Below are positions 37,207 to 48,964 of a stretch of 64,000 nt of DNA, one piece after another. Location: positions 1,344,315-1,408,314 of the forward strand of contig PTEX01000140.1 in assembly GCA_003342815.1 (NCBI GenBank), read 5' to 3'. The notes under the pieces are model-generated. The model saw nothing but the letters and a program-made list of their open reading frames with translations. It made no database searches and was not told the DNA's origin. Source of the DNA: Eudromia elegans (lineage: Eukaryota; Chordata; Aves; Tinamiformes; Tinamidae). The stretch's first letter is position 1, and the number at the start of each line of letters is the position of its first letter. A program made the translations under genes and the position numbers.

Positions 37207-39150
37207 CATTCACAGAAACAATTATATTGAAAGGGACCACTGGAGGTCATCCAGCCCAATCTCCTACTCAGAGCATGGCCATTTTCAAATTAGGTTAAGG
37301 CTGCTTTTGACCTTGTCCAGTCAAATTTCAGTTTTCTCCAAACATGCGGTTTCCACAGCATCTTTGGCCATCTGCTCCAACATCAAAGCCCTCCAGGGTG
37401 AAAAATGCCTCCTTACATCTGGTCAAAATTTCCCTTGCCGCAAATTGTGTCCATCATCACTCGTTCTTCTGCTGCACACCTCCAAGAAGAAGCTAGCCCC
37501 ATCTTCTCTCGCAAGGATCTATTAGGAAGTTAAAGACAGTAATTATAGCCTCTGACCTTTAGCCTTATTCAGGTGTAGCAGTCACAGTTATCTCAGCTTC
37601 CCCTTGTACATCCCACAATCTAGTTTGTTACCGTCTCTGTGGTGCTGAGAAACCTGAATCAAGGCAAGGTATTTCAGATTGTGGTAAGTAAGTAAGAAGG
37701 GAGTCAGAAGGGAGCAATCACTTCCCTCAATTTACTGCCTACACTTTTGCTAATGTAGATCAGTACATGCTTGGCGTTTATCGCTGCAAGAGCACAATGT
37801 TGCCTTAAGCCCAGCTTATTTTCTCCACCTTTTGTGTGGAGCTGCTGCCTGTACTGATATATCAGATCTCTTGGTCACAATGTTTTGGAGTTTCTTCAAC
37901 TACACAAGGTTCCTACCATCCCGTTTCTCTAACTATTAGAGTCCCTCTGAAGGAAAGTCCTGCTCTCCAGTACATTAAGTGCTCACCAAAATTTGCTATG
38001 ATCCATGAAAGTGATGCATCTCATCCCATCATCCTGGTTGCTGATGAAGATGTTAAAAAAATATATCATCCCCTGTATCAACCCTTGAAGCCTCTTGTAG
38101 GTGCTGCCAGTTAATCTCCCAAATGCAGACCTCTGTACTTTGAGCCAAATCCATCCAATTCACAATTTATTTTTGAAGATGGTTATAACATTTCTATTTT
38201 TCAAGTCATCAGAAACCATCACCACAGCCCAAGATAAAGGACAGCAACCTTACAATGACAGTGGTTGGCCTCCTCGGCACCCTCAGATCCCATGAGCTTG
38301 TGGTCCTACTTGGCTAAGCATCTTCTCTCACAGCTAGCTTTCTCTCAAGATTTGCTACTAGACAAAAGGACTTGATAAGCCTGAGAGAAGACCTTGCTAG
38401 TAAAGACAAAGTGAAGGTGGCACTGAACCTTTCTGTATCCTTTCACACAAGATCACGTTAACCAGGATTTAAGGAGAATCTCCTTGATGGTGAGATAGTT
38501 CTTCTGAGCTCATTTGCCATTTCAACCTTTCATGAGATCTTGCCTAAAAATTCCCTAAGACACTGAAGTCAAGGGTGTTTAGTCTTCACTTCTTCCCCTT
38601 CCTTTGTTCCTTCAAGAATTTTGTTATGGTCACTGCAGTGAAGACTGTTACCACTTTTTCCATTCTGTGTGAGTTCTTATTTATGATGAGCAGGTCCTCT
38701 AGTCAGTCTATCCAGCATTTGCATCAAAAAAAGTGTTGCTTGTCTGCTCCAGACATCTCACTACTTTCTTGTGACCTCCTGTGCTGACTATCCACAGATG
38801 TGAGGGTGGTTCAAAACCCCTGTGAAAAGCAGAGCCTGTGAGCAGTGGATTTCTTCCAGTTTTTAAGGAGGACTCTGCTCACTTCTTCATTGGACTGTCT
38901 GTTGTAAACCCTCCCTTTGTAGTTTCCCTTCTTATCCCATCAACTCTTGGCAGACATGACTTTTCCACAACAAAAACAGCTTATATGAGCAGCAGCTCTT
39001 ACATTTGAGCTGCTGCTTTGTGTACAGCACACACATGAGGGCCTTTCTACAACTATCTTGTGGGAAGCACCGGCTGCAGGAAACGTCTGGCAACTGATGG
39101 AGTGACCAAGTTTTTCTACCTGTCTCACCTAGTACCAAGCTCTGACCCAA
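37207..39150 (-). mobile_element. Old CR1 LINE carrying both reverse transcriptase and endonuclease remnants
   Basis: Read on the plus strand from the left, this is the complement of a CR1. The 3' end text (ggaccactggaggtcatcca) is at 37,230-37,260, and 3'-coding text follows to about 37,510. The stretch complementary to the FADD-downstream region (catctcatcccatcatcctg) is near 38,018-38,037. Text near 38,230-38,300 and 38,395-38,445 matches the linker between endonuclease and reverse transcriptase. On the minus strand at about 38,800-38,870 the translation LEEIHCSQALLFTGVLNHPH corresponds to the endonuclease segment LEEASxSQALVLMGDFNHPD. About 60 bases further 5', GRVYNRQSNEEV matches GVYYRPPDQEEEV. 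Near 39,000-39,045, CRKALMCVLYTKQQLKC matches GRRGGGVALYVKEQLEC. At about 1.9 kb from endonuclease to tail it is shorter than the family norm, so it has internal deletions. It is old and inactive, and the right edge is approximate. Confidence 0.8.
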
Positions 39151-42100
39151 ACTCTGATCAGTCTGGTGACTGATTTGATAGAGCCAGGCAGATAAATGGC
39201 ATTCTTCTGCGTCCTTATACTGGAGTAACCAACTGCAGTTGCATTTGGATAGACTGCCTTTTAGACAAGGAGCTCCTAAAGTAGTTCATTCAACAAATTG
39301 AAGACTTCATGATAATGGCCAGAACAAATTTCTGCATTCTCTGGCTAGTGAAAATGTTATCTTTCACTGTTGTTTTGGGTTTGTGAAGTATCATTTTAAG
39401 AAAGCATCTTAATCCACTGTTTGGCAGGGTAAGTGTCACCCATGGACCATCTGCCTCTTGTTTGTGCTCTTCTTTCAGGGACATTATCTCACATTCTCAC
39501 CTCCTATTAAATTTCTGGCTGAAGATGATACTGAACAGTTGGTCCAAAAAGGAGAGTCATCCCAATGCCAAATAGCAAGAAATAAAAAGTCAAAGGCTTT
39601 CTGTGTATTACATGCACTGTGAGCCCTTACTGAGATAACGATTGTCACAAAATTCAGGCATAAGGCTTTATTTGAGTAATGTCTAACTAATCTGAGTAAG
39701 CGCCTCCAGGCTTTTGCCTAAGCAAGTTCTTCAGCATCCAATCTGCTATACTCTAAGGATCAAAATATAAACCCTTCTTTCTTCATATCCTATAGATAAT
39801 AACATCATATATCATTCTCAAAATAAAAAAGATAATTTTATACCTTATTTGATATTGTATCCATACTCGCAATACGCATATGCATGTATTTCACATTGTA
39901 ATGTGCATCTGGCAGCTTTGGGATGCTTGACTCGGTACAGGTATAAATACATAAAGTGTGGTATACAAAGAGAGGCCAAGGAAAAGTGTTTGTTCATAAT
40001 TGCTTTGGAACACATCATAAATACACATACATCATAAGAAAAAAAATGTTCAGAAATTCCCAGTGAGATAATATCATCTAGTAGAATATATAAAAATATG
40101 GAAGCCTAAAACTTAAATTCAGAAGAACACTGCAGGTTCTTCCTGCAAATAGGCTCTTGGAGACCGAGATTTTTTATTGGTCTCAAAGCTGACGTATCAG
40201 GATTTAAATCAGGCACTTGTTACAGTTTACTAAATTTAACAGCTGTTGCCACCTAGTGGCCCTATTGAAATTGTTAAATTTGTGGTGTCCACCTTACAAA
40301 ATCAACTACCTATGGCTTTTTTTTTAATGTGAAGCTTATGTACACCAGTAATAGGACAATTGATAGCTTATATCTGCTTCAGTGAGGAAATGATACTTAC
40401 TAGTGTTTTCTCTTTTTTCAAGATAACTCAGGCAAACATTTTGTATGTTTAGACGATTACCTTTATGTACAGCATTAATTAAAGCAATGTCAGACCCTCT
40501 TTACACTCATGTCTGTACAAGAGTTGCTCAAACATTTAAGGAAAGGAACTCAGAGTCTTCCAAGAGCAGAGATACTCTGAAAGCAGCTAGAGGAACTCAA
40601 AACTTTATTTCCCACTTTTCTTCATCCGATTATTTCTGTGTCCACCAGTGAGTGCTATTCCCACAGTTCACCCAGTAAAATACCTTTTCAATGCTTTGAT
40701 GCAAATTAGATGACAAGTTAGAGAAAAAAAAGGCAGAAAAAGAAGTGTTTTTCCTATCTTTGTACTGGAAAAAAAAAGATCAGGGAGTGCTCACAAAACC
40801 TGCACCAGCTGCTCTGCTAAAGGAAATAACCTCTGAGTGATTAATGATGATAAGCAGTTGGAGAAAGTAGTGTCTTAATTCAGTGCAGCCAGAGTCACAA
40901 GAGGATGTCTGCACACAATCTAAATTAGAGCCTGTTCATGATGTTGTAGATGTTCTCATTCAGATGTGAAGGAATTCTGTCCTTGGTCTAAGTCTGCAGG
41001 AAACTGAAATCACTTCACTCCAGAATGAAATTATCCACTGAGGAGTCTAAGGCATAGTAATCCAGGTGCATTGGTTGATTAGTTTAGCCAATTTCCTTAC
41101 ATTTCTTGATTGTCCCTCTGCAGACCAGCTCTCTATGGTTCACATATGGATATGTCTTCAGATTTCATTGGTGTCAAGCACAGTGCCATTAAGAAAAATT
41201 ACACATTCAGCACAAAATCCTATTTGACCATGACATAAATGCTCTGTAAAAAAATTGCAGCAGCAGTCAGGATTGAAGGAGGACAGATAACAACAAGCAA
41301 CCTCAAATATACAGTTATGCATTCAGTTTCATAAAACAGAGACTGTGCTGTCCTTTCTCTTAATTGCTGGGACTGGCTTTGAGAATTTTCACTGGAAAGC
41401 AAAAAATGCAGCCTTATGTTAGGAGAGATCCAAAGGCATTCTTGGCAAAGCCACTCTGCATCTGCAAAACACTCTATAAAGCATAAGCTACCATGCCTCC
41501 TTAAACAATGTTAGCTATTAGACCATCCCATGTGAGAAAACACATCATACTGAAGTATTGTGGCCATATAAAACCACTTGTAGCCCCTCATTTTCTCTTT
41601 TCACCAAGTTCAGGTTAGGTTCAGGAATCACTTAGGCCATAGTCCTGCAATAGCATTTTCCTTGGCAATCAAAGATACAGCATCCAAAATAGTTCTTTTG
41701 TGATACCAGAACAGATAATATTTTTTATCCCAGGAGACTATACTACAGCTTCATTTTAATTGGTCTCTGCTATACATTTTAATCTTTTAATCTATCCCTT
41801 CAGACTCCTCATTATAGGTAACTTTTCTGAGAGGCATGGAAGCTACAAGCGAGAGGTGAGTCAAGTTGAAGGGCTTTGGCAGCTGGAAAGAAGATTAACA
41901 CAATGCACAGCATAGAAGAGCATGGTACCTAAAATACGACGTGAACAAGGAGTTACCTTCCCTTCGGCAAAATCCAGCCTCCAGAGACAGTGAGGGAGAC
42001 AACCGTTGTTTGCCTGAATCTCAGTGAGAACAAGTCCTTGAGCGACCATGGGGTGTCAGTCTTGATTCACCCGAGCACAGCCTCACCACCAGAGCAGAGA

Positions 42101-43773
42101 GTCTTGCATAGCCGCCCAACAAGCACATCCTGGCAATTGCTATTTTTCCAACTCCCTAGCAAGTTGATTACATATTTCACTCACAGCTAAGCTTGGACTC
42201 AGAAATGCTGCTAAGACTTGCAGGGTGAGAAGTTTAATGCTTATCCTCCATGCAATAGGGAAAGTTGTTTCCAGAATTTTATGAAAAATGTCAAATACAT
42301 GTTAAACACATAAACATCTAAGGAAAAATTAAAAATAAGCAGTTTGATAGTCATACAGTGGTATGATCAATGAAGGCACATTTAAAAAAGTAAATAAATT
42401 TATATTTAAATCCTCTGTATTCTTTATAGTCTGATTTGTATATTATTTTATATTTTACATTCATTAAGCTCTTTTTTGGGCAATTAAAACTTTAGAGCAG
42501 TTACTTTAGAAAAGTTACAATCATATGTATCTTCTTAGGCAGAGAAAATGAGCTGTGATATTGGAGATGGAAGTGGGATAATGCTTTTTTTTCCAATCAA
42601 AAATCTTGTCACACAACCAGTGTAATAGACCTATAGTTCACAGCCCATAAATCTAGTCTGATAAGTTTAATTAAGCCAACTGTTCACAAAAGGAGAAGGT
42701 CAGGAACAGCAAAAGTCCAAACAGTGGCAGAGTAACACAGCCCCTTAAAATATTCCAACATCTTAAAATATTCCATCAGTCTTTAGCTCCACATTCTGAA
42801 GCCATACCAAGCTTCACAAATCCTTCCCGTCTTTAGACACACTGATTCTATGAAAGAACAGCACACATCAGAACAAAGAAATACGATACCTGTCTATGTA
42901 TCCGGTCCTGTGTGAGGACAGGATATCAGTATTTAACATATAGTGTTATAATACATTAGAGTAGAAATAGTCTAAAATGCCTCATGATCTGCTTCCAACT
43001 TACTGACTTGTAGGAAGATATCACCGACTTGCTTGATAAGCTTCTATCTGCTAGGTGATATGAAAGGCTGCATAGGGGGCCCTTAAGCTCAGTTAAAGTT
43101 CTAAGAGATTTAGACCGGGATTTCCCCCATCCTTCCCTAAAGGTTAAAGCAAGTGAAAACAATCACATTTATTATATTCAGAGAGTATGCTGAGCCTCAA
43201 AATTTCCTCAAAGGCAACTTGTAACTGGTAGCTAAGGTATAAAAGCCCAGAGAGTAGCAGAAACTGTTTCTGTGAAAGCTGTTGGGTGCCACAGGCTGAA
43301 TTCAGATTTACAGAAGAATTGCACCTTTGAGTGCACCTATCCCTGCAGTGTGAGTGTAGCTAATCCTACCAGTGAACTGGTTTTATTTGTAGAAAAACAG
43401 TGGGAAAGCTGTACTTCCTGCTAATTTAATGAGTGTTTGATTTTTATAGAGTTCACAATTTCTCCAATAAGAATTTTTTTTTTTTTTTACCTTTTCTACA
43501 GAGTGAGGTGAAAACACTGTTAAACAAGTGTGTGAAGTTACTTACAGCCTGTTATCTACTATAAACATTCTGTATTTTCTAGGGTATGTTGTCTAATAAA
43601 GTGTTCTGCAAGTGTTCAAGTTGAGAAATAATGTAGAGTCTCTGGACAGTTATAAAGTGCACAGCTTAATTTACTGTGCTCTGGCTTCTCTGTGCTGACC
43701 AGCCTCATAGTTAGCGCAAGCCAAATGAGACGTCGAGCTGACTGAAAAGCAAACTTTTCTCTACAGACTTTAC
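39151..43773. other. AT-rich non-coding stretch
   Basis: No gene was recognised. The old CR1 to the left may extend a little further, but no block beyond 39,150 could be matched. A CTCF-type motif lies at 40,247-40,259. A short tandem of aaaatattcca occurs near 42,746-42,776. The longest frames are under 75 codons and lack family signatures. Confidence 0.5.
40247..40259 (-). promoter_or_regulatory. CTCF-type binding motif
   Basis: On the minus strand the bases read CCACTAGGTGGCA, which satisfies the vertebrate CTCF core CCASYAGRKGGCR at every position. CTCF is a zinc-finger protein that anchors chromatin loops. A single motif match does not show occupancy, but this is the best match I saw in the window. 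It lies about 7 kb from the CpG island cluster. Confidence 0.45.
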
Positions 43774-45480
43774 TCATAGAATCATCATATAGTCATAGAA
43801 TGGCTAGGGTTGGAAGGGACCTGTAGAGGTCATCTAGTCCAACCCCCCTGCACACGCAGGGTCCCCTAGAGCATGTGGCACAGGGTGATGTCCAGGCGGG
43901 TTTTGAAGATCTCCAGAGAAGGAGACTCCACGACCTCTCTGGGCAGCCTGTTCCAGTGCTCTGTCACCCTCACTGTTAAGAAATTCTTCCTCAAGTTCCT
44001 GTGGAACTTTTGGTGCCTCAATTTTTGGCCATTTCCCCTAGTTCTATCACTAGCCACCACTGAGAAGAGGCCAGCCCCCTCCTCCTCACTCCCTCCCTTG
44101 AGGTACTTGTACACATTGATCAGGTCCCCTCTCAGCCTTCTCTTCTCCAGGCTGAAGAGGCCCAGCTCTCTCAGCCTTTCCTCATAGGGCAGATGTTCCA
44201 GACCCCTGATCATCTTCGTGGCCCTGCGCTGGACTCTCTCCAGCAGCTCCACATCCCTCCTGCACTGGGGAGCCCAGAACTGCACCCAGTACTCGAGGTG
44301 CGGCCTCACCAGGGCTGAGTAGAGAGGCAGAATCACCTCCCTCGACCTGCTGGAGACGCTCTGCTTAATGCACCCCAGGATCCCATTGGCCTTCTTGGCC
44401 ACGAGGGCACACTGCTGCCTCATGGTCAACTTGTCGTCCACCATGACGCCCAGGTCCCTCTCTGCGGGGCTGCTCTCCAGGAGGTCGGTCCCCAGCCTGT
44501 AGGCATGTCTAGGGTTATTCCTCCCCAGGTGCAGGACCCTACACTTGGCCTTGTTGAACTTCATGAGGTTACTCGCCGCCCAGCTGTCCAGTCTGTCCAG
44601 GTCCCTCTGGATGGCAGCACAGCCCTCAGGGCTGTCAGCTATTCCTCCCAGTTTGGTATCATCAGCAAACTTGCTGAGGGAGCACTCCATCCCTTCATCC
44701 AGGTCGTTAATGAATAAATTGAACAGGACCGGACCAAGGACTGACCCCTGGGGGACACCACTATCCACAGGCCTCCAGCTGGACTCGGCACCGCCGATTA
44801 CTACTCTCTGGGCCCTGTCATTTAGCCAGTTCCTAATCCACCTCACTGTCCACTCATCTAACCCACTCTTCTGGAGCTTGCCCAGGAGGATGCCGTGAGG
44901 GACGGTGTCAAAAGCCTTACTGAAGTCCAGATAGATCACATCCACCGCTCTGCCCTCATCTATCCATCTAGTCACCCCATCATAGAAGGCTATCAGGTTA
45001 GTCAAGCATGATCTCCCCTTGGTGAACCCATGCTGGCTACTCCTGAGCACCTTCTTCTCCTTCATGTGCCTGGAAACAGCAGTCAGGATGACCTGCTCCA
45101 TTACCTTCCCAGGGACAGAGGTCAGGCTCACCGGCCTGTAGTTGCCCGGCTCCTCCCTCTTGCCTTTTTTGAAGACCGGGGTGACATCGGCTTTCCTCCA
45201 GTCCTCTGGCACCTCCCCCGTTCTCCAGGACCTTTCAAAGATGATGGAGAGCGGCTCGGCTATGACATCTGCCAGCTCACGCAGCACTCTGGGGTACATC
45301 CCATCGGGGCCCATGGATTTGTGGGTGTTGAGTTTCCTCAGGTGCTCTCTAACCAAATCTTCCTCTACTCTGGGCAAGTCTTCCTCTCTCCAGTCCCTTC
45401 TCATTTCCCTAGTGGCTGGGACACTTAGGGGCTGCCCTTGAGAGTTGTGAGAGGTACTCCAAGCACCTGACACTAGCACA
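43774..45480 (-). mobile_element. Young CR1 LINE, 5'-truncated, with long open reverse transcriptase frame
   Basis: The 3' end, on the left in plus-strand view, is marked by repeated tcatagaa octamers at 43,774-43,800, followed by ggttggaagggacctgtaga and ctagtccaacccccctgc, both hallmarks of recent avian CR1. Coding text runs leftward to rightward in reverse from 43,866. The element lacks the endonuclease domain, ORF1 and 5' UTR, so it is a typical 5'-truncated insertion. Protein-level homology is clear up to about 45,434 and fades by about 45,480. No target-site duplication was identified, which is usual for CR1. The sequence resembles the CR1-J-like group of birds, judged from memory. A close relative lies 2.2 kb away at 46,644-47,332. 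Confidence 0.92.
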
Positions 45481-45611
45481 CACAACGTGTTTTTTCTTTG
45501 TAACTGCAGCAGTGCAGGGGCAGAAGCCTTGTGGGAGACCTGCTCAGATGGCTTCCTTATAAAAATGAGAGCATTCATAAGCATATACTGTGGAGGGGCC
45601 TCAGTACTCAA
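43866..45611 (-). CDS. CR1 ORF2 partial: reverse transcriptase domain, open
   Basis: The open frame is 581 codons and ends at the natural CR1 stop (…ITLCHML). The initial codon at 45,611 is TTG and the first ATG is residue 10, so neither is a real element start. Roughly the first 60 residues may be flanking sequence or poorly conserved linker. From about residue 66 the protein follows CR1 ORF2: [20 protein letters not shown] (98-117), the [13 protein letters not shown] block (157-169), [12 protein letters not shown] (194-205), motif [14 protein letters not shown] with catalytic Asp229 (227-239), [11 protein letters not shown] (284-294), and the FADD box with Asp317 and Asp318 (315-318). The C-terminal part includes [20 protein letters not shown] (474-493). 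The three catalytic aspartates are present. The upstream endonuclease is missing, so the copy cannot move by itself. Its openness over more than 500 codons implies a recent insertion. Confidence 0.85.
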   Translation of the reverse strand: MSTEAPPQYMLMNALIFIRKPSEQVSHKASAPALLQLQRKNTLCVLVSGAWSTSHNSQGQPLSVPATREMRRDWREEDLPRVEEDLVREHLRKLNTHKSMGPDGMYPRVLRELADVIAEPLSIIFERSWRTGEVPEDWRKADVTPVFKKGKREEPGNYRPVSLTSVPGKVMEQVILTAVSRHMKEKKVLRSSQHGFTKGRSCLTNLIAFYDGVTRWIDEGRAVDVIYLDFSKAFDTVPHGILLGKLQKSGLDEWTVRWIRNWLNDRAQRVVIGGAESSWRPVDSGVPQGSVLGPVLFNLFINDLDEGMECSLSKFADDTKLGGIADSPEGCAAIQRDLDRLDSWAASNLMKFNKAKCRVLHLGRNNPRHAYRLGTDLLESSPAERDLGVMVDDKLTMRQQCALVAKKANGILGCIKQSVSSRSREVILPLYSALVRPHLEYWVQFWAPQCRRDVELLERVQRRATKMIRGLEHLPYEERLRELGLFSLEKRRLRGDLINVYKYLKGGSEEEGAGLFSVVASDRTRGNGQKLRHQKFHRNLRKNFLTVRVTEHWNRLPREVVESPSLEIFKTRLDITLCHML

Positions 45612-46204
45612 CAGAGCTGGATTTCGTCTCTACTAATGCCTCATTGTGCTGGGAGCAATCCTGACAAACTGGTATTGTTCCGGTCACAAATACCATATCT
45701 GTTTTGAGTATGCGCTGTGGATGGATACCTGGCTGCATGGGAATGAAAGGTTATTTTAGTGTGGCTTGCTTTGCCATGCACTGCCTGTATCCTCTATCTA
45801 TAAAAATACAACAGGCGCCAGTGAATGTTGCAAAAACCCTAGTCTCATTGCTACTGAGCAGAGAAGTCAGTGTGATGGCAAGGGGAGTTCTTTCAGTATT
45901 GATTGTCACCAGAAATACCTGCCTGTCTCCAACTAAGCTTATAGTCCAACATTTCACCAGATAGCTCACAAATTACAACAGTAAGAAGTGATAAGTGTTA
46001 ACTACCCTTCACACTGGTAACATTCAAAGAGGTTAAAAGCATGAAAAGCCTAAAGTAAATATAGCTTAAGATATCACAGGCATTTAGTAACATTTATTTG
46101 CTCTCCTTAGCTAATAGCAAAATACTTTCATTTTAAGATATATACTCTTTTAATATTTAAGCTAATAGCCTACTGCCATTTTTTTAATCATATTCACCCT
46201 TTTT
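45481..46204. other. Non-coding spacer between CR1 copies
   Basis: AT-rich spacer with no recognised gene. The 86-codon plus frame at 45,704-45,964 and the opposite 72-codon frame overlap and match nothing known. Confidence 0.5.
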
Positions 46205-46643
46205 CTCAGAATCTCCAAAAGGTGGAGGATGGAAGGGACCTTTGGAGATCACCTAGAGCAGCAAGCAGGGTCGCCTAGAGCACGTTGCACAGGATCATGT
46301 CCAGGAAGGTAATGAGTATCTCCAGAGAAGGGGATCCCACAACCATTTGGGCAACCCATTCCAGTGCTCTGTCACCCTCACAGTCAAAAAGCTTTTCCTC
46401 AAATTCAGGTGGAACTTCTTGTGCTTTAGTTTGTGGCCATTGCCTCTTGTTCTATCAATGAGCACCAATGGAAAGAGTCGGACCCCAACTTCTTGACACC
46501 ATCCCTTAAGATATTTGTGCACGCTGATAAGATCCCTCTCAAGAGATCTTCTCTTCTCTAGGTTAAACAAACTCAACTCTCTCCTTTCCTCATGGGAGAG
46601 GTGCTCCCATCCTCTAATCATCTTTGTAGCTCTGTGCTGGACT
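46205..46643 (-). mobile_element. Older CR1 LINE fragment (reverse transcriptase C-terminus and 3' end)
   Basis: On the minus strand a frame at 46,295-46,621 reads MIRGWEHLSHEERRELSLFN and continues through [28 protein letters not shown] and VTEHWNGLP. This follows the CR1 C-terminus but with more differences than the neighbouring copies: the expected RLRELGL is RRELSL, and the tail ends in WLWDPLL rather than VVESPSLE. The 3' end lacks the clean octamer tail. Recognisable sequence stops abruptly at tgctggac, where the 3' tail of the next CR1 copy begins. It is inactive. Confidence 0.85.
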
Positions 46644-47332
46644 CATAGAATCATCGGATCATAGAATGCTTAAGGTTGGAAGGGACCTCTAGAGGTCATC
46701 TAGTCCAACCCCCCTGCACACGCAGGGTCCCCTAGAGCATGTGGCACAGGGTGATGTCCAGGCGGGTTTGGAAGATCTCCAGAGAAGGAGACTCCACCAC
46801 CTCTCTGGGCAGCCTGTTCCAGGGCTCTGTCACCCTCACTGTTAAGAAATTCTTCCTCAAGTTCCTGTGGAACTTTTGGTGCCTCAATTTGTGGCCGTTT
46901 CCCCTAGTTCTATCACTGGCCACCACTGAGAAGAGGCCAGCCCCCTCCTCCTCCTCACTCCCTGTCTTGAGATATTTATATACATTAATCAGATCCCCTC
47001 TCAGTCTTCTCTTCTGCAGGCTGAAGAGGCCCAGCTCTCTCAGCCTTTCCTCATAGGGCAGATGTTCCAGACCCCTAATCATCTTTGTGGCCCTGCGCTG
47101 GACTCTCTCCAGCAGCTCCACGTCCCTCCTGCACTGGGGAGCCCAGAACTGCACACAGTACTCGAGGTGCGGCCTCACCAGGGCTGAGTAGAGGGTCAGA
47201 ATCACCTCCCTCAACCTGCTGGAGACGCTCTGCTTAATGCACCCCAAGATCCCATTGGCCTTCTTGGCCATGAGGGCACGCTGCTGCCTCATGGTCAACT
47301 TGTCATCCACCATGATGCCCAGGTCTCTCTAG
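46644..47332 (-). mobile_element. Young CR1 LINE fragment, near-identical to the 43.8 kb copy
   Basis: It begins on the left with tcatagaatcatcggatcatagaat, the CR1 octamer tail, and continues with the same text as 43,774-44,466. By eye it is about 95% identical, with single-base differences and a 3-base ctc insertion near 46,950. The minus-strand frame at 46,732-47,313 (193 codons) starts at [11 protein letters not shown] and ends ITLCHML. It differs from the 43.8 kb copy at about 11 residues plus one extra Glu. It is 5'-truncated within the reverse transcriptase at about 47,332, downstream of the catalytic FADD box, so it has no enzymatic core. Confidence 0.9.
46732..47313 (-). CDS. CR1 ORF2 C-terminal fragment, open
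   Basis: 193 codons corresponding to residues 391-581 of the frame at 43,866. It contains [49 protein letters not shown] and [20 protein letters not shown]. It has no catalytic motifs and no own promoter. It is a passive remnant that has stayed open, which supports recent insertion. Confidence 0.8.
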   Translation of the reverse strand: MVDDKLTMRQQRALMAKKANGILGCIKQSVSSRLREVILTLYSALVRPHLEYCVQFWAPQCRRDVELLERVQRRATKMIRGLEHLPYEERLRELGLFSLQKRRLRGDLINVYKYLKTGSEEEEGAGLFSVVASDRTRGNGHKLRHQKFHRNLRKNFLTVRVTEPWNRLPREVVESPSLEIFQTRLDITLCHML

Positions 47333-48017
47333 TTCTATCTAAAATCTCTGTCCTGAAGAACATATTTTAATTTTTTTTTATTAGCTGTCTTCTGTTGAAG
47401 GTGAGGAGAGGTTTTGTGTACCACTTGGCACTCAGTCACTGTATTTAATAGAATATTTTTAAGTCACATCAATTTTTCATATGAATCAACCACTGGTAGC
47501 TGATTTACTTTTTAATCTGACTACAGCACATCCACACACTCAAAGACTTGTTTACACTGCTTATGTAAAACCAAAGCGAGAAGAGACCATATACCAACAC
47601 AGTCTCTGCCACCATTGTGTATAGAGTTAAACATTTTAAAACTTAACATTTCTTGCACGTAATTGCACTCTATTCAGAAGCTCCCATCGGAGCTTGAACA
47701 GCTGGTTCTCCAGATAGTCATGCAGTAAACTCCCTATGGAGACCATATACGTCACACTACTTGTCCATCTCTTGCAGATGTTCAGAAGCCTTAGACGTGT
47801 GGAAAGTTCATATATCTGTTAGACATAATAACAGGAACAGCATGTGGGACTCATTCTTTACTTCCTTAATTATAAAATGCTCAGTCAATACTCAAAATCA
47901 GGAACAGAGGAAGATATATGTTTTATAGTGCTGTTTAAGTTGCTAGGCTGCTTGTAGTGTCTGCTTGCATCTACAGGGTTGTTATTATTTAGCATCTGAA
48001 GATCTTTGCTGTTAACT

Positions 48018-48043
48018 TTTTCATATATATATATATATGAAAA
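48018..48043. repeat. AT-repeat palindrome
   Basis: TTTTC, eight AT units, then GAAAA: a perfect 26-base palindrome and microsatellite, prone to cruciform formation and slippage. Confidence 0.95.
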
Positions 48044-48654
48044 CACTCTACTGCACTTCTGAGCAAAACAGATGATCTTCAAAAATCATCCTTCCAGTTC
48101 AAGGTGATCAGCCATGCCTCAGAAGGACACTTCAGCAACTCAGGTGTCTGTTGTCTAAAAACAAGCAGTAGAGAAAATTAAAAATTTTCCAACAACGTTT
48201 TTCTTTTTAACTTTATCATCGCTTTGATTTATCACTTGATCAAGTGCTTATTGAGATTGAGCCATAAGAGATGTTCATTTTGGCATGCATTTTTAGATGT
48301 TTCCTGATGGTCACCAGCTAAGTATGACAAGTGAAAGCCCTGCTAGAGTCATTGATTATTATTGCATATTATATTTATATATTGAAAATTATATTGTGTA
48401 GCATTTTATAACATTCTTAGAAAGCAGACATGTTTGCTATATAAGAGCAGAGCTGAGTGCTTCCATTCTTGTTATTCCATTGTTATTGCTTAAGAAATCT
48501 TCTCTGGAAATAAGCAAATGAATAGCTGCCAAAGTATTTGTTGGACTTGCTAGCCCTGTGTAAAGCTTTAAAGAGAAGGATAAAGACCGTGGCCATAAAT
48601 TCTGGTCCCTTCAGCTAAGCAAAGAGCTAAACTCTGAACAACAGCTATCTATTC

Positions 48655-48678
48655 TTTTTTTTTTTTTTTTTTTTTTTT
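48655..48678. repeat. T24 homopolymer
   Basis: An uninterrupted run of about 24 T, followed by ctccgccgacgtc. On the minus strand it would be an A tail, but no retrocopied sequence was recognised upstream of it. Confidence 0.95.
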
Positions 48679-48943
48679 CTCCGCCGACGTCTTTTGTGGC
48701 CAAATGCTCTTCAAATCATCCCTTTTATGCTGAATAATCTGAAAAAAATAAAAGGTCTCTACCTACCAATATTATCTTACATATCTACCCAGAACATCAT
48801 GCTAGAGCAAAGTACCGCTACTGTGTATTTAATCTGGTTTCTGTCACCTATTAAAATCAAACAGGTCAGGGAATCATGTGACAAGCCATAAATGCTCATC
48901 TGCATGTTGAATGTATTAGCTGTTGCCATGAGTTTTTATGCAG

Positions 48944-48964
48944 AAACAACAACAACAACAACAA
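48944..48964. repeat. (AAC)n microsatellite
   Basis: About six units of AAC/CAA in a row. Confidence 0.9.
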
